The notes under the pieces were generated by a model that did not search any database, was not told where the DNA came from, and saw only the letters and a list, made by a program, of their open reading frames with translations. From Allocoprobacillus halotolerans (GTDB taxonomy: Bacteria > Bacillota_I > Bacilli_A > Erysipelotrichales > Coprobacillaceae), in the NCBI RefSeq assembly GCF_024399475.1, contig NZ_CP101620.1:2523608-2587607 (forward strand): 64,000 nucleotides of DNA. Direction: 5' to 3'. Each line of letters begins with the position of its first letter. Position 1 is the first letter of the stretch. Of this stretch, positions 36,850 to 46,050 are shown piece after piece. Both the position numbers and the translations under genes were made by a program.

Positions 36850-37595
36850 AAATCAACAACTCCTTTTGTGATAATAAGTGCAAAACTGATATTGTCCTGA
36901 CCTCCATATGTATTAGCTGTATCAATTAATTGACAAGCTTTTGTTTCAAGATCGTCAGGCAAATGTAAAATATCTAAAATTTGTATATCACTTAATGAAT
37001 TATACAAACCATCAGAACAAATCAATAACATACCCTGATTCATTTGTTTTGTTATGAATGAAGGATTTAAAGCATCACTGACACCTACTGCTTGTAATAA
37101 TATATTCTTTTGTGGATGAACTTTTGCTTCAGCTTGCGAAATAGTTCCTGAATCAACAAGTACATTGACAAGCGTATCATCTTTCGTTAACTGGATTAAT
37201 TCATCACTAACCTGATAGACACGTGAATCTCCAACATGAGAAATATAAACCTGATCATCAACGCATAAAACCAAAGCAATCGTTGTTCCCATACCTTCAT
37301 AGGCAGGTGATTCATGACTTTTGGTTGCTACCATATGATGAGCATGATAAATAGCTGATAACATCCAGTCATGAATATGCTGTTCATCTGTAAGCAGCTC
37401 ATGATTACGATAATTGTCAATAATATCATCACATACCATTTGCGATGCAATCTCACCAGCATTATGCCCACCCATACCATCACATAAAACAATCAAGCAT
37501 TCATGATCATTTTTTTGATAAAAACGGACATCATCCTGATTGACTTTTCTGACACGTCCAATATCACTTTTAACGATGATTTGCATTTTGTTCAC
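36846..37595 (-). CDS. prpC: PP2C-type serine/threonine phosphatase
   Basis: A 249-residue PPM-family phosphatase that reverses PrkC phosphorylation. Metal-binding motifs are present: VRKVNQDDVRF, VLCDGMGGHNAGEIAS, YISHVGDSRVYQVSD, LLICSDGLYNSLSD and YGGQDNISFALI. The gene overlaps the end of rlmN by 26 bases and the start of prkC by 4, as in the conserved rlmN-prpC-prkC-rsgA operon. Confidence 0.96.
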   Translation of the reverse strand: MNKMQIIVKSDIGRVRKVNQDDVRFYQKNDHECLIVLCDGMGGHNAGEIASQMVCDDIIDNYRNHELLTDEQHIHDWMLSAIYHAHHMVATKSHESPAYEGMGTTIALVLCVDDQVYISHVGDSRVYQVSDELIQLTKDDTLVNVLVDSGTISQAEAKVHPQKNILLQAVGVSDALNPSFITKQMNQGMLLICSDGLYNSLSDIQILDILHLPDDLETKACQLIDTANTYGGQDNISFALIITKGVVDL

Positions 37596-38613
37596 CTACT
37601 TTCATGGCACGTAACTGTCCACATGCTCCATCTATATCACTACCATGTTCTTTGCGTAATGTCACATTGATTTTTAAACGTAACAATTCACTTTTAAACG
37701 CTTCTACATCCTGAGGTCGAGATTGTTGATAACCATGCTCATCCACTGCATTATAAGGAATCAAATTGACATAGGCATTGAGTCCTCTGATATAGTGTGC
37801 CAATTGTCTGGCATGTTTCAATTCATCATTAACCCCTCTTAAAAGAATATATTCAAAAGTCACACGTCGATTCGTTTTTTTAATATAATCATCGATTGCT
37901 TTTCTTAAAACATCCATTGGATAGCGTTTATTGATTGGCATTAACTGATCCCTAATTTCATCATTAGGGGCATGTAAAGAAATCGCTAAATTGGTTTGAA
38001 TGCCTTCATGACTATAACGTTCAATAGCTTCACATAAACCACAAGTTGAAATCGTAATATGTCTAGCCCCAATCGCTAATCCTTTGGGATGATTGATAAT
38101 ACGTACAAAATCCATCACAGCATCATAGTTATCAAAAGGTTCCCCCGTTCCCATAACAACCACATGACTGACTCTTTCATTCGTATCTAGCATCACAGTT
38201 AAAACCTGATTAACCATTTCACCTGCAGTTAAATTTCTTTGTTTCTTCAACAAACCACTGGCACAAAAACGACATCCCATATTACAGCCTAATTGACTAG
38301 TAACACAAAGACTTCTACCATAATCATGAATCATCAAAACTGTTTCAATCAATCCTCCATCACTTAATTCCAGAAGATATTTGATTGTCCCATCTTTTGA
38401 AACCTGTTTTTCAACAATCTTAAAAGGTCCAATACAATAAGTTTGAGATAATTTATCTCTTAAACTTAAAGACAAATTATTCATTTGTTCAAAAGATTGT
38501 ACATTTTGACGATATAGCCATTCAAAGACTTGAGTCGCTCTAAATTTCTTTTCACCTAATTCTTGAAAAGCATCAATCATTTGTTCTTGGGTATAATCAT
38601 AAATCAATTTCAT
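37570..38613 (-). CDS. rlmN: 23S rRNA m2A2503/tRNA m2A37 methyltransferase RlmN
   Basis: Radical-SAM RNA methyltransferase of 347 residues. Seen: FRATQVFEWLYRQNVQSFEQMNNLS, the 4Fe-4S cysteines in CNMGCRFCASG, VVMGTGEPFDNYDAVM, HITISTCGL with the substrate-handling Cys, and the C-terminal GSDIDGACGQLR with the catalytic Cys. AAAAGGAATG precedes the ATG; this sequence also holds the end of rsmB (stop 38618). Confidence 0.97.
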   Translation of the reverse strand: MKLIYDYTQEQMIDAFQELGEKKFRATQVFEWLYRQNVQSFEQMNNLSLSLRDKLSQTYCIGPFKIVEKQVSKDGTIKYLLELSDGGLIETVLMIHDYGRSLCVTSQLGCNMGCRFCASGLLKKQRNLTAGEMVNQVLTVMLDTNERVSHVVVMGTGEPFDNYDAVMDFVRIINHPKGLAIGARHITISTCGLCEAIERYSHEGIQTNLAISLHAPNDEIRDQLMPINKRYPMDVLRKAIDDYIKKTNRRVTFEYILLRGVNDELKHARQLAHYIRGLNAYVNLIPYNAVDEHGYQQSRPQDVEAFKSELLRLKINVTLRKEHGSDIDGACGQLRAMKVGEQNANHR

Positions 38614-38617
38614 ATTT

Positions 38618-39862
38618 TCATTCCTTTTCTAATAAACACATATAAAAACCATCACTATGATACTTATATGGTAAAATCGTTAATTCTTTTCTTTTTTCAT
38701 ATCAGGATACTTTATCATGAATTTTTCTATTTGTTTTTCATTTTCTTTTTTATTGATTGTACAGGTACTATATACAATATTACCACCTTTTTCAATAAAA
38801 AATATGCATTTTCCAATAATTTTTCTTGAATCGCCATAATTTCATCCATAGCACTGCTGTCATGATACTTAATTTCTGGTTTTCTAGCTAAAACACCAAG
38901 TCCACTACATGGTGCATCACATAAAATTTTATCAAATGTTTGTGCTGGATAAATCTCTTTTAACATTGTTGCATCCCCAACATGTGTTTTCACATTTATC
39001 ACATGTAGACGTTCCATTTGTTGTTTGATTAATTCTATTTTATGTTCGTATAAATCATAGGCTTCAATACATCCCTGGTTTTGCATTAACATCGCTAAAT
39101 GTGATGTCTTACTCCCTGGTGCCGCACACATATCCAAAACATAATCCTCAGCGTTAGGATTTAACAACCTGGCAACAAGTTGACTTGATTCATCTTGAAT
39201 CGTCACATAGCCTTTTACAAAAGCTTCTGTTGAGGCAATATGATGTTCCCTGTAATAAAGACCATCCGGTGATAATTTGGCTTTTTGCCATTTATCATCT
39301 TGTAACATTTCAACTTGTGAAGTTAAAAGTGTATTGACTCTAGCACAATGGCCTGGCACATCTAAAAATGCTTGGCAGATACGCACTGTTTCCTCATAGC
39401 CATATTGTTTATTCAACATCTTTACAAGCCATAGAGGATGACTTGTTTCAATGGATAATCTTTCTAATGGTGGTAAATCATCCAATTGATAAGACGATTG
39501 AAAAACATTTTGTAGAATCGCATGAATAAAACGTGCTGTTTTCATTCCTTTTTCTTTTTCGCAAGTTCGACAGCTTCATTGATAATTGCATAATCAGGAA
39601 TATTATCCATCATTTCATGTTGATAAATGCTCATTAATAAAAGCATTTTTTCAAAAGCTTTGACACGCATATGTAAATGTGGTTTTAAAATATATTCCAA
39701 CAACAACATATTTTGAACTGTTCCATAGACAACTCTTGTTATAAAATCTTTTTGTTGGCGTGTTAATGAATAACGTTTAAAATACTGATTAATCGTTAAA
39801 TTCAAATAACTTTGTTCTTGTTTGAATTTTAATAATATTTCTAATACTAATTGTCTTTCCAT
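38618..39862 (-). CDS. rsmB: 16S rRNA (cytosine(967)-C5)-methyltransferase RsmB (three frameshifts)
   Basis: About 415 residues. The N-terminal NusB-like domain (RQLVLEILLKFKQEQSYLNLTINQYF, NEAVELAKK) is followed by the methyltransferase: CAAPGSKTSHLAMLM, GDATML, DAPCSGLGVLARKPEIKY and, after repair, GGNIVYSTCTINKKENEKQIEKF. Three one-base losses are needed to read it: near 39547-39553, in T5 at 38788-38792 and in T4 at 38687-38690. All three lie at short runs, and every segment stays in family register. The gene sits in the usual priA-rsmB-rlmN order, so function is probably intact in the organism. Confidence 0.9.
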
Positions 39863-39864
39863 AA

Positions 39865-42051
39865 TTATATTTGTGAATAAGGGTTAAAATCACACACAAC
39901 CCTAACCTTTCCTTTTTGTTGTTTATTATAATAATCATTAACAGCATTTAATGCCTCATAAATATCTTGTAAGTGTAAAAACTTAACTAATATACGTTCA
40001 CGATAAATATCCTGCATTTTATAGATTGTACTTTTGGCTGGACCTAGGATAATTGTTTGTTGACTATGACTCTGTAAATAATTTTTCACATCCATTGCTA
40101 CTTGATGAATCCATTTTTCTTGTTTCGACTGAATTAAAATACTGACCATATGACAATATGGAGGGTATTTTGCTTTTTGACGATATTTCATTTCCTGATG
40201 AAAGAAAGATACATAGTCATGTTTGGCTGCACAGGTTAAAGCGTAATGGTCAGGATTATAGGTTTGAATAATCACATGTCCCTGTTTTTGCCCTCGACCA
40301 CTTCTGCCAGAAACCTGGCATAACAATTGAAATGTTCTTTCACTGGCACGAAAATCAGGAATATTCAAACTTAAATCAGCGTTCAAAACACCAACAAAAG
40401 TGACATCTTCAAAATCTAATCCCTTCGCAATCATCTGCGTACCTAGTAAAATATTCGCTTCTTTATTTCTGAATTTTTCTAATAATTTTAAATGACCATT
40501 TTTTTGACGAGTCGTATCCACATCATAACGAATCACACTGGCACCATGAAACATCTTTTCAATTTCTTCTTCAATCTTTTGCGTTCCATAACCAACACTT
40601 TTTAAATGTGTAGAACCACAATGAGGACAAATATCAGGATAATCCATCATATACTCACAATAATGACATTTCAATTTATGTTCACTACGATGATCTGTCA
40701 ATGTCACATCACAATGAGGACATTTTAAAACCTCACCACAATCTTGACATTGAACATAGGTTGCATAGCCTCTTTTATTCAATAAAAGAATGACTTGTTC
40801 CCCTTTATCAATCGTTTGTTGAATACTTTGTTGCATCTTTTTTGAAAATAAAGAATAGTTACGTTGACGGGTTTCTTGAATCATATCAACAATTTCCACC
40901 TGTGGTAATGGTTTTTGATTAATACGTTCAGGTAACTCATATAAATCATAAACACCTTTTAAAGCTCTCGCGTAGCTTTCAAGAGAAGGTGTTGCACTTC
41001 CTAAAACAACACTGGCATGATGTGTCTTCGCACGTATTTTTGCTAATTGAGATGTTAAATAACGTGGTTTACTTTCTTGTTTATAACTTGAATCATGTTC
41101 CTCATCTAAAATAATGATACCAATATTTTCTAATGGCGCAAATATAGCGGATCTCGCCCCCACCACAACGCCAACTTCCTGACGCTTAATACGACGGTAT
41201 TCATCATATTTTTCACCTTGTGATAATCGCGAATGCAAAATAGCGACCTGATTACCAAAACGCTCTCTAAAAACTTCTACCATCATCGGTGTTAAAGAGA
41301 TTTCTGGCACCAACATCATCACAGTTTGATTTTGTTTTAAATAATGAGCAGCTAATGTTAAATAAACTTCTGTTTTTCCTGACCCAGTAACACCATGCAA
41401 TAAAGCCACTCTTCCTTGATGTGCAATAATACCATCTACGACTTTTTGTTGTTGTGGAGTGAGTTGAATATGTTTGGCTTGATGTTTGATGGAAAAAGGT
41501 TGGCGATAAACTTCTTTTTCAATGATTTGAATACAGCCTTGTTTTTCTAAATTCTTTAATAAAGCTCGACTATAAGGTACTTCTTTTAAAGGAATATCAG
41601 AATGTTCTTTTAAATAAGTCATACACTCTTGTTGTTTGGGTGTCTTTGCAACTTTATCTATAATAACTTGAACACATAGCTGAGTTTTAACGCCAACAGA
41701 TTGATGTGTCGCTGGTTTTAACTGCGTCGGCAACATCGCCTGTAAACATGAAATACGTGGTGATAAGGTCATACGTGATAATTGGTAGGCTAGTGCCTGT
41801 AATTCATCATTTAATAATGGTTCTTCGTCAATCACTTCTAAAATATATTGATAGCGAAAACCAGATTGCGTTTCTAATTCTTCTTTAGACAATTTTGTTT
41901 CTTCAATACTTTCCACATATCCCATAATCTTTTGATAACCAAAACGAATCCATACACGAATACCTTTTAATAATGGTTCATGACTTAAATAATCAAATGT
42001 CGTATCTAAAGAATGTACAGGATGTTCAACCAATACTTTCACAATATACAT
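39865..42051 (-). CDS. priA: Primosomal replication restart helicase PriA
   Basis: A 728-residue superfamily 2 helicase that restarts stalled forks. Seen: N-terminal DNA-binding domain (VLVEHPVHSLDTTFDYLSH), Walker A GVTGSGKTEVYL, DEEH box ILDEEHDSSYKQ, GSATPSLES, the paired zinc-binding cysteines (CQDCGEVLKCPHC, CHYCEY, CPHCGS), and GTQMIAKGLDFEDVTFVGVLNAD with QVSGRSGRG. The ATG at 42051 is preferred over an in-frame start 12 bases earlier because GGTGAGG lies just before it. It is followed 2 bases later by rsmB. Confidence 0.97.
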   Translation of the reverse strand: MYIVKVLVEHPVHSLDTTFDYLSHEPLLKGIRVWIRFGYQKIMGYVESIEETKLSKEELETQSGFRYQYILEVIDEEPLLNDELQALAYQLSRMTLSPRISCLQAMLPTQLKPATHQSVGVKTQLCVQVIIDKVAKTPKQQECMTYLKEHSDIPLKEVPYSRALLKNLEKQGCIQIIEKEVYRQPFSIKHQAKHIQLTPQQQKVVDGIIAHQGRVALLHGVTGSGKTEVYLTLAAHYLKQNQTVMMLVPEISLTPMMVEVFRERFGNQVAILHSRLSQGEKYDEYRRIKRQEVGVVVGARSAIFAPLENIGIIILDEEHDSSYKQESKPRYLTSQLAKIRAKTHHASVVLGSATPSLESYARALKGVYDLYELPERINQKPLPQVEIVDMIQETRQRNYSLFSKKMQQSIQQTIDKGEQVILLLNKRGYATYVQCQDCGEVLKCPHCDVTLTDHRSEHKLKCHYCEYMMDYPDICPHCGSTHLKSVGYGTQKIEEEIEKMFHGASVIRYDVDTTRQKNGHLKLLEKFRNKEANILLGTQMIAKGLDFEDVTFVGVLNADLSLNIPDFRASERTFQLLCQVSGRSGRGQKQGHVIIQTYNPDHYALTCAAKHDYVSFFHQEMKYRQKAKYPPYCHMVSILIQSKQEKWIHQVAMDVKNYLQSHSQQTIILGPAKSTIYKMQDIYRERILVKFLHLQDIYEALNAVNDYYNKQQKGKVRVVCDFNPYSQI

Positions 42052-42121
42052 AGCCTCACCCACCTATTGCCCTATTCTATCATAAATTCACTCTTTTTAA
42101 AATATTTCCTGATATTTTCAT

Positions 42122-42148
42122 ATAAAAAAACAGACTTCATGTCTGTTT
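42122..42148 (-). terminator. Terminator after cdd
   Basis: AAACAGAC (42128-42135) pairs with GTCTGTTT (42141-42148), loop TTCAT, then a T7 run on the minus strand. Confidence 0.88.
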
Positions 42149-42152
42149 AATA

Positions 42153-42577
42153 TTATTGATTTTGATATTTCTCTTCACCCCACCATAATGGTATCAGTTC
42201 TTTTAATGTCACAATTTGACGTGTCTGATAATCCACCATAATTTCCATATCCTGTTTTTTTCATTTAACTGCATAAAGAACTCTCGACAAGCACCACAAG
42301 GCATACCACTGCCTTCTCCATAAGGAGGCTTATCACGAAAAGCAATCATTCTTTTGACAACGGTCTGACCACTTTGCATATACATATTAAGTCCTGCAAC
42401 CCTTTCAGCACATAAATCCATCACACCAGAACAACTTTCAATACAAAACCCAGTATAAATATCACCATTTTCACTTTGTAAAGCACATACAACATGATGG
42501 GCATAAAGAAATGGTGACACAACTTCTGGATGATATTGTTCCTTTGCTTTTAAATATAATTCTTCCTATATATCCAT
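42153..42577 (-). CDS. Cytidine deaminase-like protein (early in-frame stop and a T7 frameshift)
   Basis: Zinc-dependent deaminase of about 141 residues resembling cytidine/blasticidin-S deaminases. Seen: YAHHVVCALQSENGDIYTGFCIESCSG, the zinc motif CAERVAG (usually H/CxE) and PCGACREFFMQL. The C-terminal part is recovered by one base in the T run at 42255-42261. The natural start by ribosome site (GGGGAG) is ATG at 42577, but its fourth codon is TAG, which is also the stop of the upstream zinc-ribbon gene. Coding pattern (EELYLKAKEQYHPEVVSPFLYA) continues right after it. Either the stop is an error or mutation, or a GTG at 42520 is used and the protein is short. Confidence 0.65.
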
Positions 42578-42784
42578 ATCAGTCACTCCCCTTACATTTT
42601 TTAAATCATTTTCAACAACATAAGATTCTATATAGCCACAATCCTGACAAATATATTTATCCACATCCACAGTATGATAACCACTTGTAATCCGATGATA
42701 ACTATTACGTTTCCATAATCCCTTATTATGAACATGTAAAATATGTTGACTACCACATTTTGGACAAAGACCAGTTTTTTTCAT
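42566..42784 (-). CDS. Small zinc-ribbon protein
   Basis: A 72-residue protein with two CxxC pairs, CPKCGS near the N-terminus and CQDCGY at about residue 48, typical of a zinc ribbon. Between them lie a basic stretch (HNKGLWKRNSYHRI) and a beta-rich YHTVDVDKYI. Function unknown; such proteins are often annotated as nucleic-acid-binding or domain of unknown function. The ATG overlaps the TGA of the broken rhomboid gene (ATGA), with AAGGAG upstream. The frame runs into the start of the cdd gene. Confidence 0.65.
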   Translation of the reverse strand: MKKTGLCPKCGSQHILHVHNKGLWKRNSYHRITSGYHTVDVDKYICQDCGYIESYVVENDLKNVRGVTDMDI

Positions 42785-43334
42785 GGCATTGACTCCTTAA
42801 ATATCCATTTTTTATAAATCATTCCACTCATCATTCCTACACCAAACGCAATCAAATGGATAACTAATGTCGACATATTCATAACATAAATAGGAACTTA
42901 ACAAAAAACAATATAAACAATAAGCCACAAGCTATACTTTGATGAAATCTGAAAAACAGGTAATCTAGAATACATGATACAAATCAATCCTAATAAAACA
43001 AAAATAGCTGGTGAACCGCCAACGCTTGTCATTTCAGGATAAATATAGCTAAATATAAAATTCGTTATTATGCCACCAATAAAAGAAATAATAAACAAAT
43101 GCCATGCCTTGATATAATGATCAATATAAATATCAAGATAAGTCATAGTTATCGCATTGAGGAACATATGAAAAATATTGACATGAAAAAAAGACTTGTC
43201 ACGAAACGATAATATTCTCCATTGATGAGATGCAATCCTTTATTACTTAATAAATCTACCCAAGGATCATTCATCAAACACACTAAAAGTAAACACCAGA
43301 TAACAATCCATAAATAACTCATTTTCATTTTCAT
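42781..43334 (-). pseudogene. Second rhomboid-like protein, broken by a frameshift and a stop codon
   Basis: About 184 codons of a rhomboid-like membrane protein. Seen: YLWIVIWCLLLVCLMNDPWVDLLSNKG, YYRFVTSLFFHVNIFHMFLNAIT (frameshift at an A7 run, 43186-43192), a putative nucleophile in SVGGSPAIFVLLG (not the usual GxSG) and a last segment STLVIHLIAFGVGMMSGMIYKK. An in-frame TAA after VYIVFC (about 42898-42900) precedes that last segment, and one indel cannot explain it. The restored end overlaps the next gene as ATGA, suggesting the gene was once whole. It lies between gmk and priA where Bacillus has no rhomboid. Confidence 0.65.
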
Positions 43335-43394
43335 CAGCTTCACCCACCCTATGATTAGGGGGACATAAATCTTATAAATTTGTTAATTCATTCA

Positions 43395-43417
43395 TAAAAA
43401 AACACCAGTAAGGTGTC
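43395..43417 (-). terminator. Terminator after gmk
   Basis: ACACC (43402-43406) pairs with GGTGT (43412-43416), loop AGTAA, followed on the minus strand by a T7 run. Weak stem but well placed just after the gmk stop. Confidence 0.65.
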
Positions 43418-43978
43418 TTATAAATTCTCTTGAATGATTTGAGCAATTTTTTCTTTGGCTGCCACAACATCATCATTTTCTACAACATATTTATATTCGT
43501 CTTTTGTTGCAATTTCTTTTCTTGCCTTTGCAAGTCTTTCCTGTACAATACTTTCTTCTTCAGTACGACGACCACGAATACGACGTTCTAATTCTTCTAG
43601 TGATGGAGGTACTAAAAAAATCGTTAAAGCATGTGGGCATTTTGCCATAACTTGCAATGCTCCTTGCACTTCAATCTCTAAAACGACATTTTTACCTTCA
43701 TCTAATAATTTTTCAACATAAAATTGCGGTGTTCCATAATAATTCCCTACAAACTGGGCATATTCCAATAATTCACCTTTTTCAATCTTATCCTTAAATT
43801 CTTCTTCACTAACAAAAAAATAATCAATTCCCTCTTTTTCAGTTGGACGAGGTTTTCTTGTTGTCATTGAAATAGAATAAGCTAAATTTAAACTTTCATC
43901 TTTAAAAAGTTCCTGACGCACTGTTCCTTTCCCAACACCACTTGGTCCACTTAAAATAATCAAAAGTCCCTTTTTCAA
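43418..43978 (-). CDS. gmk: Guanylate kinase
   Basis: Phosphorylates GMP to GDP. The 186-residue protein has the P-loop LLIILSGPSGVGKGTVRQEL, the GMP-binding region YSISMTTRKPRPTEKEGIDYFF, LEYAQFVGNYYGTP and LEIEVQGALQVM, then the lid (RIRGRRTEEESIVQERL). The TTG at 43978 is taken as start: GGTGGAG lies just upstream and the N-terminus then matches the family (KKGLLIILSGPSG). Upstream in-frame codons would add 8 unmatched residues. It diverges from rqcH; a palindrome covers its promoter. Confidence 0.95.
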   Translation of the reverse strand: MKKGLLIILSGPSGVGKGTVRQELFKDESLNLAYSISMTTRKPRPTEKEGIDYFFVSEEEFKDKIEKGELLEYAQFVGNYYGTPQFYVEKLLDEGKNVVLEIEVQGALQVMAKCPHALTIFLVPPSLEELERRIRGRRTEEESIVQERLAKARKEIATKDEYKYVVENDDVVAAKEKIAQIIQENL

Positions 43979-44003
43979 TCTCTCCACCACCTTTTGAAAC
44001 AAT

Positions 44004-44032
44004 GTTACATGAATGTAACTTTAATGTCAATT
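44004..44032 (-). promoter_or_regulatory. gmk promoter with a palindromic operator
   Basis: TTGACA -35 (44030-44025 region), 17-base spacer and a weak TAACAT -10. A perfect palindrome, GTTACAT GA ATGTAAC (44004-44019), covers the spacer and -10, where a repressor could act. The regulator is unknown. Confidence 0.5.
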
Positions 44033-44071
44033 CTTTTTGAAATATGTTATACTATTTATCGGTGATGAAAG

Positions 44072-45712
44072 ATGGCTTATGATGGAATGATGTTATCTCG
44101 TGTTGTAGAACAACTACAAAACCAACTGACACGAGGAAGAATTAATAAAATATATCAAATTTCACAATATGAACTATTGTTTCATATTCGTTCACAAAGG
44201 GAGAATTATAAATTATTGATTTCCATTCATCCTGTTTATGCAAGAATTCAATTAACACAATTAACTTATCCAACACCAGCTACCCCAAATGCTTTAACGA
44301 TGTTATTAAGAAAACATTTAGAAGGTGCTTATATTGAAAAGATTTCACAGGTACAGTTAGATCGTATTGTGGATATTGAACTGATAGGAATGAATGAACT
44401 CAAAGATACAGTCAAATACCATATTTATTTAGAAATCATGGGAAAACATTCTAATGCAATTTTAACCCATGACAACAATAAAATCATTGACTGTTTAAAA
44501 CGCGTTTCTCCTTCTATGAGTACACGTATTTTACAACCAGGAGCAACTTATCAAAAACCTCCGTTAATTGATAAATATAATCCTTATACAAGTGGTTGGA
44601 TTGAAACTGATAATTTAACCAAAACTTATCAGGGATTTTCTCCCGAATTATCCAAAGAAGTTTTATATCGCCTTCATCAAGGTGAAGATTTTCAGGAAAT
44701 TATGAACTTATGCAAACATTCTCAAACACTTTATATTCATAAATATCAAGATAAAGAATATTTTCATATAATTCCTTTAACTCATTTACAATGCGATTAT
44801 ACAACTTATCCATTGTTTGAAGGTTTAGATCAGCATTATGATTTAATTGATGAAAAAGATCGTATTAAACAACAAACTTCTGATTTAGCAAAATTTATTC
44901 AAAATGAATATCAAAGAAATATTAATAAATTGAATAAACTTCAACAAACATTGTTTGAATCACAAAATAGTGATGATTTACGTATTAAAGGAGATTTATT
45001 ATTTGCTAATCTACACTTAATTTCTAAAGGACAAAAAGAAGTAATAGTTGAAAATTATTATGATGGAACAATGATGACTATTGAATTAGATGAAAGATAT
45101 GATGGAAAAACAAATGCCAATAAATATTATGCGAAATATCAAAAAGCGAAAAAAGCTTTATCACATCTTCAAGAGCAAATCAATATTACAGAAAATGAAA
45201 TTCGTTATTTTGACACTTTAATAACATTGATGGATAATGCCTCTTATTATGATGCTTTAGAAATGAAAGAAGAATTAGAAAACTTAGGTTATTTAAAGAA
45301 GAAAAAATCAAAGCAAGTCCATCGTCCTAAAAAACTACATGTAGAAACCTATATCACAAAAGATCAGATTCCTATTTATGTAGGTAAGAATAATCTACAA
45401 AATGATTATCTTACCTTTAAGATGGCTTCCAAAAATGATATGTGGTTTCATGTCAAAGACATGCCTGGAAGCCATGTCGTTGTGCATAGTCAAAATTTAG
45501 ATGAATATACAATTCGTCTTGCTAGTCAAATGGCAGCATATTTTTCTAAAGGAAAACATAGTTCTTCAGTACCAGTCAATTATACTTTAGTCAAAACCTT
45601 AAAGAAACCACAAGGTGGTAAACCTGGTCAAGTAATATTGTCACATTATTCAACAATATATATTGATCCTGATGAAAGTCTTTTTAACGACATCCAAAAG
45701 ACGAATTCATAG
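44072..45712 (+). CDS. rqcH: Ribosome quality control protein RqcH (NFACT/Rqc2 family)
   Basis: A 546-residue NFACT protein that binds stalled 50S-peptidyl-tRNA and adds alanine tails; also known as FbpA-like fibronectin-binding protein. Seen: NFACT-N (MAYDGMMLSRVVEQLQNQLTRGRINKIYQ), the conserved DR pair in VQLDRIVDIE, the coiled-coil middle (about residues 270-430), and NFACT-R (YVGKNNLQNDYLTFKMASKNDMWFHVKDMPGSHVVV). It diverges from gmk, the same arrangement as yloA and gmk in Bacillus. Its end overlaps the convergent cotD-like gene by 29 bases. Confidence 0.95.
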   Translation: MAYDGMMLSRVVEQLQNQLTRGRINKIYQISQYELLFHIRSQRENYKLLISIHPVYARIQLTQLTYPTPATPNALTMLLRKHLEGAYIEKISQVQLDRIVDIELIGMNELKDTVKYHIYLEIMGKHSNAILTHDNNKIIDCLKRVSPSMSTRILQPGATYQKPPLIDKYNPYTSGWIETDNLTKTYQGFSPELSKEVLYRLHQGEDFQEIMNLCKHSQTLYIHKYQDKEYFHIIPLTHLQCDYTTYPLFEGLDQHYDLIDEKDRIKQQTSDLAKFIQNEYQRNINKLNKLQQTLFESQNSDDLRIKGDLLFANLHLISKGQKEVIVENYYDGTMMTIELDERYDGKTNANKYYAKYQKAKKALSHLQEQINITENEIRYFDTLITLMDNASYYDALEMKEELENLGYLKKKKSKQVHRPKKLHVETYITKDQIPIYVGKNNLQNDYLTFKMASKNDMWFHVKDMPGSHVVVHSQNLDEYTIRLASQMAAYFSKGKHSSSVPVNYTLVKTLKKPQGGKPGQVILSHYSTIYIDPDESLFNDIQKTNS

Positions 45713-45980
45713 GGGTATTGACAAAAGTTTGTTCATAAACAGGATAAAATACTGGATAATGCATACAGTGATTAACACGACGACATTCGATTGGACAAAT
45801 AATTGGTTGTGGAACTGGTGTGATTTGATTTGTTACGCAAACTCTTTTAGGTGCAACTAAAGGTTGTGGACGAGGACAACCATTCACGTTTCCAAAATTC
45901 ATTTGTTGTGCTTGGTATGAACATCCGTTCATATTTCGACAACCGCAAGATTGACAACCACAAGATTGTTGAAACATCAT
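45684..45980 (-). CDS. CotD-like inner spore coat protein
   Basis: A 98-residue Cys/Pro-rich protein. The N-terminal part is Cys/Asn/Gln-rich (MMFQQSCGCQSCGCRNMNGC); the core PLVAPKRVCVTNQITPVPQPIICPIECRRVNHCMHYPVFYP resembles CotD (a P...V(T)...H repeated strand pattern). The ATG at 45980 follows GGAGGG. An upstream CATACATTA matches the sigma-K -10 CATANNNTA, with ACC 15 bases before it, which fits late mother-cell expression as for Bacillus cotD. It overlaps the end of rqcH tail to tail. Confidence 0.7.
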   Translation of the reverse strand: MMFQQSCGCQSCGCRNMNGCSYQAQQMNFGNVNGCPRPQPLVAPKRVCVTNQITPVPQPIICPIECRRVNHCMHYPVFYPVYEQTFVNTPMNSSFGCR

Positions 45981-45995
45981 TAATCCCTCCTTCAA

Positions 45996-46030
45996 TACTT
46001 AATGTATGTAAAAATCAAAAAAAGGTAGGG
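45996..46030 (-). promoter_or_regulatory. Possible sigma-K promoter of the cotD-like gene
   Basis: Minus strand CATACATTA fits sigma-K -10 CATANNNTA, with TACC about 15 bases upstream as -35 element. It lies 20-50 bases before the ATG. Single-site inference. Confidence 0.35.
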
Positions 46031-46050
46031 CATATGAAAGGAGTTATATT

